Notes: generated by a model not told the origin, from the letters alone. A stretch of DNA of 64,000 nucleotides from Branchipolynoe longqiensis (GCA_030323885.1 CM059194.1:12138963-12202962); one strand, 5' to 3'. Shown: positions 50,821 to 61,443, counted from the stretch's first letter. Program-made: numbers and translations.

Positions 50821-50935
50821 TAGGGATGAAAGATTTCTGCGATTTGCCGGATTTCCGTGATTCAGCGGATTTCCGCGATTTAGCGGATTTCCGCGATTTA
50901 GCGGATTTCCGCGATTTAGAGGATTTCCGCGATTT
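50821..50935. repeat. MITE H fragment with 18-bp expansion
   Basis: GGGATGAAAGATTTCTGCGAT is the H start. Then GCGGATTTCCGCGATTTA is repeated about five times before the sequence joins a SINE tail. The word is self-complementary in part (GCGGATTTCCGC). Confidence 0.7.
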
Positions 50936-51016
50936 CTGTCACAAGTCGGTATCCGTCCTGATATTACCTTAGATGTTGCCAGGATGTAAATCTCCAACAG
51001 GCAACCAAACCAACCA
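50936..51016 (+). mobile_element. SINE 3' tail fragment
   Basis: GTCACAAGTCGGTATCCGTCC, then GATATTACCTTAGATGTTGCC, ending CAACCAAACCAACC. It ends about 53 bp upstream of the exon at 51070. Confidence 0.7.
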
Positions 51017-51069
51017 TTCTTACTGTGTCTCGTCAAACCTGTGACATTACGCATGCACGTTCCTTGCAG

Positions 51070-51212
51070 CATCGTTAAAAACCACGCGGTGATTGTGAAT
51101 ACGGGAGGACAGTTTGAAATCAAACCCGGGTCTCCTGGTGCCAAGATCAAGGTGAACGGAAACCCAGTCACCGGGTCACATGCCCTAGAGAACAAAGACC
51201 GGATCTTGTTTG
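51070..51212 (+). CDS. KIF28: Kinesin-3 (KIF28-like) exon, FHA domain core
   Basis: It encodes (S)IVKNHAVIVNTGGQFEIKPG, then AKIKVNGNPVTGSHALENKD and RILF. The I...HA.I.N..G....I.P......VNG..V.....L...DRI.FG layout is the FHA fold, a phosphothreonine-binding module, with the conserved H and the NG turn. It enters at phase 2 and leaves at phase 1 (G|gtaagt) towards GSNHMYLF. Confidence 0.96.
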
Positions 51213-51271
51213 GTAAGTTTGTTTAAAAATCAGATTTGCTACAGTGTAGGGTTGCTAATTAGGGTTTAGTA

Positions 51272-51676
51272 CTTGCCATATATGTCCCAATAGACGTGCA
51301 CTGCACGAGTGCAGACACATGGATGCGTGTCTATTCAATGTTAAAGAATTTCATGGATTTGTTTTTGTTGTGCCTCTGAAATAAAGTGGGATTGTCTTAT
51401 TTTATGTGCATTAAGTCTGAATATGATCGTAATTGATGTGCATGCCTGAATAGTGGATTGTCTTATTTAGTGCATCGTCTGAAATGATCGAATTTGTTTG
51501 CTTTTGTCGTTCCTTTGAAATAAAGTGGCATTGTCTTATTTTATGCGCATTGAGTCTGAATATGATCATAGATGTGTGCGTGCTGTCAATCTTGAAATGG
51601 GGGTGGGTGGGTGGGGGGGGGGGGGGGGGGGGTGCTTCTATTGGGTAGCATGCTTCTATTGGGACCTATACAGTAT
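51272..51676. mobile_element. MITE G, copy 2
   Basis: Opposite orientation to 16650-16974, with ends CATATATGTCCCAATAGACG and the complement of AATACTGTATAGGTCCC. About three copies of the inner block (AAATAAAGTGGGATTGTCTTA) are present, plus a G-run at 51617-51632. Confidence 0.7.
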
Positions 51677-51864
51677 TAACTATTATGTGGATTGATTGAT
51701 GTCAGAATGCGCAGAGATCGTTCAGATTCATCTAATCTTTACATCGGTGTTGCTTATTAGCATAGTTGAACCTAATCAGTGTATAATACGATGATAAAAA
51801 TGCACAAGCAGAACTTACCAATTACATCCCACAAATACAAAATCAAACAAAAACACAAATAAAC

Positions 51865-52085
51865 AACTATCTGATTGTAGAACGAACAAACTCACAGAGG
51901 TTTGGGGGATGTGGGAGAATGCTTACAAACAGAGAAAGAATGCATGCAGTAGATAGCTACACAACAACTGAAAGTCATAAAAACAAGGGGCGTCACAAGA
52001 CTATTACTGTCTAGCGGCGAAAATAAGTCATTAGACATAACCGTTATGGGCAGCATAAATACACCCATCACAAAAAAAAAGAAGA
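51865..52085 (+). repeat. Interspersed repeat R, distant copy
   Basis: The end GACATAACCGTTATGGGCAG, then CATAAATACACCCATCAC resembles the R end at 59283-59320. Upstream similarity is weak. Confidence 0.4.
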
Positions 52086-52127
52086 AAGAAAGTGTGCCAG
52101 CACCCACAGCTCAGCCTCCCCAGAGTC

Positions 52128-52386
52128 CTTATGGGGCCTGGAAAGTCTTGAAAAGTCTTGAACTTCATTTGCCCATTTCAAGGCCTTTGGATAATTAGTC
52201 TTGAAAAGCCTTGAATTCCGTTAAACTGTCCCCACTGATCTAAATTGGTCTGAAATCGGCATTCGCTATCGTCTTTTTTCTCCTCAAACCCAAATGAAAA
52301 TCGTCTTGAATTCCTGTCAAAAGGAGCCTTGAAAAGCCTTATAATAGCCTTGAAGTCCATATTTTTACATGTCTACGGACCCTGCA
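52128..52386. mobile_element. MITE E, full copy
   Basis: GAGTCCTTATGGGGCCTGGAAAG to ACATGTCTACGGACCCTGC, colinear with 41349-41586. Confidence 0.62.
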
Positions 52387-52526
52387 CCCCCCCCCCCCTC
52401 CAAAACAATCCAATCATTAACTGATCAGCCCTGGTCCCCTGTTAAGTGGTACCAGTTGGATCCCCCCACACTTACTGTAGTATCTCTACATAATGCCACT
52501 TTACTATATGCCATAACACATCATCG

Positions 52527-52800
52527 GATGCGGTGGCCAAATCGGTAGAGCGCAGGCTTCCCGTGTGGAAAGTCTGGAGTTCGAATCCCAGCCAAGTCAA
52601 ATCAATAACTTATAAAATTGATTCTTGTCGTTACCTAGCCTGGCACTTGGCATTAATAGGATAGCGCAAGGACTGGGTAGCACCGTGTCAGGATAACGTG
52701 ACTGTGTGGGATATTGTGTCATGGTGCTGTTGCCCTGGTCACCCCAGTGGGGCAGCACTATAAAGTTGCCATGAGTGTGCACTGTCACTAGTAGGTACTA
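52527..52800 (+). mobile_element. tRNA-derived SINE, type A head, tail lost
   Basis: GATGCGGTGGCCAAATCGG head, B box GGAGTTCGAATCCCAGCC, full body. It stops at GTAGGTACTATCC and joins an H end (GAGACCACTTTCATCCCTG, about 52806-52827). Confidence 0.82.
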
Positions 52801-52924
52801 TCCTATCCAGAGACCACTTTCATCCCTGTAATTGTGAATAAGGTGTTTTAGTAATTAACATATAGATTAACTTACAGATCCTCTTCTGGCTGATCTTGGG
52901 CCTTTAATGCCAACTCGTTATGGT

Positions 52925-53341
52925 TATAAAGAATTATTTTTGTGCACACATATGGAGGTCGACTGAGCCCTGAAGTCATATAATTGTGGGTGTTCTCTCC
53001 GATGTCTATCCAGCCTTCTCTCAAATGCTTCAACCACTTGATCTGGGAGACTGTTCCATGGATCTGTCACTCGAAAGAAAGGTGAATGTTTCCTGACTTC
53101 AAGTCTGAGCCTGTCCTTGAAGATCCTATAGCACTGGCCTCTGGTGTTACTATTTATTCTTAGGTTGAATAAACCTGTTGTGATATCACTGTCAAGTCTC
53201 TATCATATCTCCCCTGAAGCGATGATATGACAATGTTGGTAGCTTAAGTGTCCTCAGGCGATCTTCATATGCCATTGCTCCCAATCCTGGGATCATCCTT
53301 GTCACGCGACGTTGTACATGTTGTAATGTTACATCCCGCTT
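52925..53341 (-). pseudogene. LINE (CR1/L2-like) reverse transcriptase C-terminal remnant
   Basis: On the minus strand VQRRVTRMIPGLGAMAYEDR, then LKLPTLSYHRFRGDMIET is readable to a stop. After a frame change NTRGQCYRIFKDRLRLEVRK, then FFRVTDPWNSLPDQVVEAFE continue. Same order of motifs as the fragment at 29643 but broken by stops and shifts. It ends 28 bp before the exon at 53369. Confidence 0.78.
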
Positions 53342-53368
53342 TAACATGGCTTTCAATTCACACTGCAG

Positions 53369-53512
53369 GGTCCAACCACATGTACCTGTTTATCAACCCC
53401 CTGAAGCCGACACCGCCCGAACTTCCGGCAGAAGTGACGTGGGATTTTGCGCAGAAAGAGATCGCGCAGGCCAAGGGCTTCGCGACCGGAAGTGGATCAG
53501 GTCTCTCTAAAG
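53369..53512 (+). CDS. KIF28: Kinesin-3 (KIF28-like) exon, end of FHA domain and linker
   Basis: It encodes (G)SNHMYLFINPLKPTPPELPA, then EVTWDFAQKEIAQAKGF and a GSGSGLSK linker. FGSNH.(Y/F).F..P is the last FHA strand in kinesin-3 proteins, and WDFAQ.E(I/L)A follows in this family as the next helix. Phase 1 in, phase 1 out. Confidence 0.94.
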
Positions 53513-53532
53513 GTAATCATTTTTAATTAGGC

Positions 53533-53861
53533 ACGGATGAAAGAGCTCCGCGGTTTCGCAGATTTCCCTGATTAAAAAGAATTAATTAACTATTAACGTT
53601 AAGCAAAATGCCATGGAATCAATATGTTTCTGACAACAATTGGTTTTGCTAGGACATAAAACCCAAACAAGATATAGTTACGTGTGGATGCTAATATAAC
53701 CACCACAAGGACAGTCAAAACCTGACTCCTGGCATTTTTCTGCGATTCGCTGACGGTGCTAATCCTATGGGAGAATATCCGCGTTTTCGCAGAAATTGTC
53801 GGTCGGTGTAATAATCTCAGGTTGATTTCAGCGATTTTTGCTGGAGACCACTTTCATCCAT
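53533..53861. mobile_element. MITE H, copy 2
   Basis: CACGGATGAAAGAGCTCCGC start, CCTGACTCCTGGCATTTTTC block, and end GAGACCACTTTCATCCATG. It lies 20 bp after the exon donor. Confidence 0.7.
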
Positions 53862-54100
53862 GGTTAGGTGATTAAGCTCAATTAGGTAATTGGTCAAACT
53901 CATTGCGAGCAATACTCTCAGCATGCATTGTACTTTGCTTTGTTTGACAATGAACACCATGAATTTGTTCAGGACTTTATTTATTTGGGTTGGACTGGGG
54001 TTTGAGGTGCCATTTATGTTTTGCATATATTATCTTTTGCCCCGAGTCGCATAGTCTGGGCTATATAGATAATACTCTGTATCCAACCTCCATTAGCAGA

Positions 54101-54424
54101 CCAGACGGGATGGCCGGATGAGTTTCGCATCCATCTCCCTTTTTGCTCGATCGTCGAACCTGGGTCGAGTCCAACTATTGACTTAAAAATTTATACTTGT
54201 CGCTTCCTAGCCAGGCGATCAGCATTATTAAGATAGGGCAAGGACTGGTTGGCTCAGTGTCAGGATAATGTGAGTGAGTGGGATATCAGTTCATGGTGCT
54301 GGTGGCCTGGTACTACAGTGGTAGCACTAGAAAGTTGCCATGAGTGCTCACTATCACAAGTCGATATCTGTCCTGATATGACCTTAGATTTTGCCAGGAC
54401 GTAAAACTCCAACAACCAACCAGC
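54101..54424 (+). mobile_element. tRNA-derived SINE, type B head
   Basis: CCAGACGGGATGGCCGGATG head with a damaged B box, complete body and tail. Confidence 0.84.
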
Positions 54425-54521
54425 CTCCATTACCTACATAGGGCAGGTTCGTGAAATATACAGTATCCTGGTCATGGAACCAATATCATGTGGGGTGGGG
54501 TGTTTTTTTATCAAACAAATA

Positions 54522-54625
54522 TAGCATTATGCATAGAATGGGATTCCAACCCACACTTGTGCTATTCCAGAGTTAGCGTCCAAACCATTAAACTATCTAG
54601 GCGGCCTGATGCAATCAAACTACCC
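54522..54625 (-). mobile_element. tRNA-derived SINE-2, decayed
   Basis: The complement of the SINE-2 head (CTAGATAGTTTAATGGTTTGG) and B box region GGGTTGGAATCCCATTC, with GCATAATGC in place of the usual tail. Confidence 0.55.
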
Positions 54626-55373
54626 TCACTTACCTGTGTATGTGGCATTTCACCAGTCAGTGAAACTCTTTACAATAGCATAATACAGCTAGCACCCCAG
54701 TAATATCTGAACTGACTCCCAGCAACCAGACTATAGAGCAACAGGAGGCCACATTATTACCAAAGACAATGTACACCAAGATGCGCCACTCAGCGCTTTC
54801 ATATAGGAATTTCTGAAATAATCATGCAGTGGCGCCATCCCTCGGAAAACAAGGTGCATTATCTTTATTCAGGTGTAGTAGTAGTTTTCTTACTAAGACA
54901 TAACCACAAATTGTATTTATGTATAGCACAGATTAAAGCGCTTAAAGTATGTTTGACCTTTACTATACTATAATATTGTTTTCATTATTAATATTAGGAA
55001 ATAAAACATTGCCTTTGATGGTACATCAGTCAGGGTGGGCGAGGGAACATGTCCCCTTGTTTCAATGGTACAACAGTCAGGCTGGGCTGGGGAACCTGTC
55101 CAATTACTTTGTTTGCTGTATTTCATGGGAAAGCACGGAGTGGCGCGTCTTGTCGTATTTTGACTTTGGAATTACCGTCCAAAGAGTGGAAGTCATATAG
55201 AGTATGCTAGATCTGGTAGTTAACCCCGAACCACACCACTACTTAAAAGTCACATATCACTGCATGTATTCCACTTCAACCAGACGCCACAGGCAATCAC
55301 AATGCAGCACACTGCAGCACACATACAGGCCTAAGTAGTGCAGAGTCCAGCATCAGCAGCACACTCAAGCTTA
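54626..55373. other. Unassigned intron segment
   Basis: No gene recognised. Two short similar phrases (GTACATCAGTCAGGGTGGGCG and GTACAACAGTCAGGCTGGGCT, about 55020 and 55068) suggest a small tandem repeat. The open frame at 54949-55200 is unremarkable. Confidence 0.35.
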
Positions 55374-55375
55374 TA

Positions 55376-56299
55376 CCCCTGTCACACTACGACGTAATGA
55401 GCCAATGTAAGCCTGACGTGCTCACGTTTCGTCATTACGTTGACGTACGTTGGGTTACGTTATGATGATGTCAGAATGACGTTAGACTGACGTTGAGCTA
55501 CGTCACGTTACGTTGTGTTACGTCGGGGCGCGTCAAGGTGTTGCATGTTCAAAACTTTCGATGTAGCTTGACGTGAAGCTGTTACGTTGGGATGACGTCA
55601 CGCTGACGTCACCCCGACATTAGGCGACCGTCACAGCTGCGTTGGTGACGTTAGATCCACGTCCCGCTACGTCAGAGCGATGCACAGTTGGGGAGGAACG
55701 TGTGGCCAGTGTTAAGTCAACGTTGCTCTAACGTCAGGCGAACGAGTCTGTGGCGCATGGTGAATGTCGCTCCAACGCTTTGATAACGTGTCCCGACGTC
55801 GTTGACGTCGTCGACGACCCTTTAGCGCGTGCGTAACGTCGATGAGGTCAATGGAACGTGTTCTGAACGTGGTGTGAACGTACATACACAAGGTGCGGGT
55901 GGGTCGGGTGCTTTGACTGACGTCGGCCCACGTTCCCGTTACTTCGAGCGCGTCAGCCACACGCTGTGATCACTCTGACGACTTTGGCGTGACGTCAGGG
56001 CGACGTTAGGCTATAACGGTCGAGTCGGACGTCCCAACGTTCGAGCGAACGTGATCACGCTAGGCCGACGTTAGAGCACCGTTGGAGTCACGCTAGCCCG
56101 GTGTTGAGCGCGCTGGAGTGCCGCTACTCTGACCTTGACACAATACGCTAGCCTGACGTCACGGTGATGTCACACCCATGTCAACTACGCTGCGTCCACG
56201 TTCAACTTGTGCCCAAATTTGCATACTACGCTGAGAAGTTCGACGTTTTTCACATTCTCCCTACGCTGACGTCGTTACGTCGTAGTGTGACAGGGCCAT
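55376..56299. mobile_element. Fold-back element F13 (ACGT-word type)
   Basis: The ends CCCCTGTCACACTACGACGT and the complement of ATGGCCCTGTCACACTACGA are flanked by TA at 55374-55375 and 56300-56301. It is dense in GACGTCA, TTACGT, AACGTCA and complements. Reverse-oriented sibling of F1, longer by about 250 bp. Confidence 0.8.
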
Positions 56300-56462
56300 T
56301 AAGCAGTAACAAGTCAGAACTAAGCCGAGCCTGGACCGTGCGGAGTCGGGCCTAAGCAGTCAATGTTCAGTTTTCTTGGAACACATTAAACTTAAAGCAG
56401 CCTTTTAAACATAGTCATTTATTTGAAGTCTAGATAACCTATCATTGTATGAACTGTTTAAG

Positions 56463-56761
56463 CACCGGACACGGTGGCCGAATCGGTAGAGTGCAGGCCT
56501 TCTGTGCCGAAGGTTGGGAGTTCAATTCCCAGTTGAGTCAAACCAATGACTTTCAAAATCAATACTTGTCACTTCCCAGCCAGGCGCTCTGTATTATTAG
56601 GATAGGGCAAGGACTGCTTTGCTCAGTGTCAGGATAATGCTGGTGGCCTTGTCTCCCAGTAGGGCAGCACCATAAAGTCGGCATGAGTGCGCACTGTCAC
56701 AAGTCGGTTCCCGTCCTGATGTGACCGTAAATGTTGCCCGGATGTAAAACTCCAACAACCA
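56463..56761 (+). mobile_element. tRNA-derived SINE, type A head
   Basis: CCGGACACGGTGGCCGAATCG head, body with a deletion after CAGGATAATG, tail ending CCAACAACCAAC. Confidence 0.83.
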
Positions 56762-56763
56762 AC

Positions 56764-57081
56764 TGTTTTTTTGTTTTTTTTGAAGATTTATACTGCCTAT
56801 CATGGATAAGCCTGAATAGGCTTGTTTTCACCATTAGACAGTTTGTCGATAGAAAGCCCGTGCCTACACTTTTACCGACCCAGGGGATTTTTAACCTCCC
56901 ACACCACATAGACATGGTATGAGAGCAACTGGCCTTTGATGATGCTGAAGGTTATACACAGTGGTGGAAATCCAAATTGGCAGAGATGGGGGCAGGGGGA
57001 ATCGAACCACCGACCTTCAGATTCGAGTCCGACCTAGAAAAAAGTCAGATACTCTAACCACTCCACCACAGAGAACACCAC
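56764..57081 (-). mobile_element. tRNA-derived SINE-4
   Basis: Very similar to 47872-48195. On the minus strand the head TGTGGTGGAGTGGTTAGAG, B box GTGGTTCGATTCCCC and full body are present. It directly abuts the tail of the previous SINE. Confidence 0.78.
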
Positions 57082-57480
57082 TGTTTAACCTATATATATC
57101 ACTCATTTGAGATGAGAGCAAATGAACCACCAATTTCCTGATGTAAAAGCAGAAGAATGAGGAAAATCAATTACAAAAATTTATAAATTGAGATTTCGCG
57201 TAGACGTTCAATAAATGAATAGAAATGAAACAAATACTATGCTTCCATCGGTGATAGCTAATTGCGATGTACAAATTACAAGTGATGCTTATCGGTGATT
57301 AGAGTCTGTCTGGTGTTTAATCGGATAACCCGACATCCTTTCCACAGAGTTACGGAAAGGTTAGTTGTCCCACTCGGTATACGCACGTGGAACGTGGATG
57401 CCAAGCTTTATTAGAGCATAGATGCAAATGCTTTGTTATTAGATCACATGCACCATGATTTATTCATAGGCTATGTACAC

Positions 57481-58075
57481 ACCACCATTTGTTCTTAGAG
57501 CATGGACAGCATGATTTGTTCCTAGACTAGAGTCTATGATTTGTTCTTATACTAGAGTCCGTGATTTATTCTTATGTTTAGATGATTTGTTCTTAGACTA
57601 TAGAGTCCATGATTTGTTCTTTGAATATAGAGTCATTGATTTGTTCTTAGACTATAGAGCCCGTGATTTGCTCCTAGACTATAGATTCCGTGATTTGTTC
57701 CTAGACTAGAGTCCGTGATTTGTTCCTACACTAGAGTCCATGATTTGTTCCTTTACTATAGATTCCATGATTTGTTCCTAGACTAGAGTCCATGATTCGT
57801 TCCTAGACTAGAGTCCATGATTTGTTCTTAGACTATGGAGTCCGTGATTTTTTCTTAGACTATCGAGTCTGTGATTTGTTCCTTGACTATAGACTCTATG
57901 ATTTGTTCCTAGAAGTAAATAGTAGTAAAATAATTGTCTGAATATCCCATGATTTGTTCCTAGACAGAAGTCCATGATTTGTTCCTGGAAGTAAATAGTA
58001 GTAACATAATTATAAGAATATCCCATGCCTTGTTCCTAGACTAGAGTCCATGATTTGTTCCTAGACCATGACCTG
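57481..58075. repeat. Minisatellite M9, 25-29 bp units
   Basis: About 18 units of GATTTGTTCCTAGACTAGAG, then TCCAT with variants. Each has TTTGTTC(C/T)TAGA, which looks like a weak 3' splice site. No exon was recognised next to it. Confidence 0.85.
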
Positions 58076-58157
58076 ATCTCTTCGGTCACATGACTAACTT
58101 CAGTTATTTACCAGCTTGCGTTGATTATTTGTCATGGTTTGTGTTTCATCGGAGGCA

Positions 58158-58489
58158 CACCGGACGCGGTGGTCCAATATATAGAGCGCAGGCTTCCGTG
58201 AGGAAGGTCAGGAGTTTGATTCCCGGTCTAGTCAAACCAATGACTTACAAAATTGATACTTGTCGCTTCCTAGCCTGGCACTCGGCATTATTAAGATAGC
58301 GCAAGGACTGGTTAGCTCAGTGTCAGGATAATGTGACTGAGTGGGATATCAGGTCATGGTGCTGGTGGTGCTCTCCCTGTGGGGGAAGCACTATAAAGTC
58401 ACCATGAGTGTGCACTGTCACAAGTCGGTATCAGTCCTGATATGACCTTAGATGTTGGCAGGACGTGAAACTGCAACATGCAACCAAAT
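58158..58489 (+). mobile_element. tRNA-derived SINE, type A head
   Basis: CCGGACGCGGTGGTCCAATA head, B box GAGTTTGATTCCCGG, full body and tail GATATGACCTTAGATGTTGG. Confidence 0.84.
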
Positions 58490-58614
58490 AAATGATTGGA
58501 GCCACACAGTCTAGTCACGCGTTTAGACTTGACGACAGTGGCTGTAACAAAGGCTCAAAGTTCCTAAGGTTCACGCTCATACTGACATCTTTAGCCCGCA
58601 TCTCCCAGCTTATA

Positions 58615-58765
58615 CCCCAGTCACACTACTGCATGCTTGCAACGATTTTGCGACCATAAAAAAGGGGTGATCGCAAAATTGTCGCAACTGCTTGTTGCCA
58701 ACCTCCATACAACAATTTTAGTCACAATGAGGTTGCAGCTACTGCACTAAAAACCGCCTTGTTAT
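58615..58765. mobile_element. Fold-back element F14 (TTGCGACC-word type), right part missing
   Basis: The left end CCCCAGTCACACTACTGC is preceded by TA and followed by GCAACGATTTTGCGACC and relatives. It stops near AAAACCGCCTTG. Same family as F10/F11. Confidence 0.6.
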
Positions 58766-58989
58766 TTCATGTCATGTAATATATTATGGCATTTCCTGTC
58801 ATCTAATATATTATAACAGGTCATGTTGGATAAGTCTGTGCCAGCCCTACTCCTTTAACAACATGTAGCCAATGTGATACCTGTCCAATGTTTCTCTAGG
58901 CTACTATAAAATTACTAATAGTACATACGCCTACAATAACCCATAGCAGACCTACTATGACCTAGCTATGACAGAAGCATCATATCTAT

Positions 58990-59345
58990 AGCAGCACACC
59001 TGGAATGAACAAACGAGCACAACCAAAAACATAAAATCCATTGAAACATACAAAAATAACATACATAAAACAAAACGACCTATCAAAGGAAGCAATGGAG
59101 AATTTAGCGATTGGAGGGTTTTGGTATGTCAACATGTCACCCATCAAGAATGGTAATTGTGGACCAGGAAGCTCCCAGGTATCTCTGAGATAAATACACA
59201 AGCAAATTACTAACAAACCGTACAAGACAATAAACCACAAGCTAATGACCGAAACTGTTCAGCATTGAAGACCAGTTATATCATTAACGTATACGTTATG
59301 GACAGGGTAAATAAACCCATCAATAAAATAAAAATTTTAAAATAG
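58990..59345 (+). repeat. Interspersed repeat R, copy 2
   Basis: Colinear with 5330-5645, and it extends further into GACAATAAACCACAAGCTAA. Confidence 0.65.
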
Positions 59346-59430
59346 AAGTCAAGTTAATAAAGCCTGTTATTGTTGATTAAAGCCCCTTAATGTTGAAGAC
59401 AATAGGGTAAAGTATTTGATTCTAATATCA

Positions 59431-59733
59431 GGGATGAAAGATCTCCGCAATTCCGCGGATTTCAGGGATTTTTCAATCCCGCAGCACCATCAGCATATAG
59501 TACTATGTGGTGCAGACGCTGCAGCACTATCAGCGTATACTACTAATAAATGCTCCAAATGGCACAGCACTATCAGCGTATACTACTAATACATGCTTCA
59601 AACAACGCAGCACTATCAGCATATAGCAATATGTATGAAACCCGACTTCCGGAAATTGTCCGCGATTCTCTGACAATGCTAAACCTATGGGAGCATTTCT
59701 GCTTTTTTTCCCGCAGACCACTTTCATCCCTGT
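59431..59733. mobile_element. MITE H, copy 3
   Basis: CAGGGATGAAAGATCTCCGC start; three GCAGCACTATCAGCRTATA units; ATGAAACCCGACTTCCGG block; end GACCACTTTCATCCCTG. Confidence 0.76.
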
Positions 59734-59819
59734 AATGTACATTGTAATGAAATTATCGGAGCAAATATTTTACGTGAAATAAAATACTGGGTATTCACCA
59801 CGACTTTCTGCCTTGTAAG

Positions 59820-59857
59820 CTGAAGCTGCGACCTGGCATGTTGGGTCGCAGCTTCAG
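59820..59857. repeat. Perfect hairpin, 14-bp stem
   Basis: CTGAAGCTGCGACC (59820-59833) is exactly complementary to GGTCGCAGCTTCAG (59844-59857) across a 10-base loop. The role is unknown; the stem is short for a microRNA precursor. Confidence 0.8.
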
Positions 59858-60089
59858 TCTTTAATGCAGAACCAGCGGGACTCAAAATATCCAAATTAAG
59901 AGAAGATGCTCGAGGCAACTACAAACCCACAACCCAACCTACACATGAAACAACTGCACACAGACACTGGCAATGAGCATCACTGTACTAATAATAACCC
60001 TAAACATCCATCCTACTCACCTTAACCAACCAAATCCTCCCGTACATCACTTAGCATTTTACCAAAATCCAGACTGTCCTATACTGATG

Positions 60090-60600
60090 CGCGAAAAGGA
60101 AGAAAGCAAGGCGGGGGTGGGAAAAAAGGCGCTTTATTTAACGCCTCATACAACAAGGAAATAAGCAGCTATATACAACAAGTCAAATGTCAAGGTAATC
60201 TGAGAGTAAATGAGCTCGGGGGAGCTTGAAATGTTCGGGTGAGGGGCGCCGAAGAGCCCTCCATGTAGGGAGAGTTGGGTGTGTGGGTGGAGAAAAAAGA
60301 GAGCTTGTGTAGGGAGGACGGCGGGAAGGCAAATGGCTGAAGGAGGCCGGCGGGCGGCCTTATAAGGGAAGGAGCGGGGAGGCGTGAAAGCGGGGGAGGT
60401 GAGAAAGCCGGCGGGCAGGGAGAAAGGGCGATGCGGGAGAAAGCTGAGGGCGGGGTGACAGGGAAGGCGAGAAAGCCGGGCGGCGGCGGGAGAGAGGTGG
60501 GGGGAGGGTCTCTTCCTTCCCTCGCATCAAACGCAATGCGAGCATTACGACCAATGCACACACTGAAAGCGTGCTACAAACTAGATACATTGCAACCACT
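60090..60600 (-). other. GC-rich promoter- or LTR-like segment
   Basis: On the minus strand a TATA-like CCTTATAAGG (about 60357-60366) lies in a GC-rich stretch. Some 220 bp downstream comes TTAAATAAAGCGCC (about 60130-60143), an AATAAA signal. TATA box then AATAAA is LTR layout. No second copy is in the window, so an independent promoter cannot be excluded. Confidence 0.35.
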
Positions 60601-61086
60601 TAGTTAGCTAAATTTGGATTATACATAAAACCAGACATAATAACCCTTCCTATAAAACTAACGTAAACACGGCCGACATTAAATAATGCCTTTACTTAAT
60701 TTATGCACTGATTAGGGATACCGCAAGCTCTTAATTAGCTGAATGTAATAATAATATTTTATTACCTTAAAATTGTTCTTGTAATTAAATAATGTAAATG
60801 ACCAAAGTCACGCCAGGACAGAATACCAGTGCCTTGGCGCTGAAAAAAGATTACTCAGATGAATAAAAAATATTTACCAGCAAAAAAAGAACAAGCAGTA
60901 ACTACGTGATGGTATCTTTATGCTGCTATCATTTTTCCGTCACATGACTTGTTACATAAATAGATCATTATTTTATCTATTTTAATTTAATTTTTTTAAT
61001 AAATAATTTTAATATGAAAGAACTTAATCTGGTGAAAGTATTTGTCAGGAGAACAGAACATACACATCTAGTCCCCATCCAGTACC

Positions 61087-61443
61087 TTAAAGCTGCATAG
61101 TCCGATGAATCAAATTTTGAAAACAAAAACGATTATCTAGATTTGATTCTACATATCTAACTTAGATACTGGTGCACCTATTAAGGATATGTTGCCACAT
61201 AGAAGGGAATACTGCATCAATTTAACAGAACCTGTTACTATAGAACCCTTAGATGTCAGAGTTTTGGCGTGCTTGCCAAAACTAATTGTACAGGTTTACA
61301 CTTCAAATATCTAAAAAATTAGCCATTTAAAAATTGTTTTAATATCTTCAAACTAAAGTAAGGTAGATTATAACAATCAATTCAATATATTTATCTCAGA
61401 AAAATGACAGAAACTCAAAACCATCGGACTATGCAACTTTAAG
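61087..61443. mobile_element. MITE T2, full-length copy
   Basis: Perfectly formed ends: CTTAAAGCTGCATAGTCCGATG and CATCGGACTATGCAACTTTAAG. Ends 61 bp before the exon at 61505. Confidence 0.82.
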
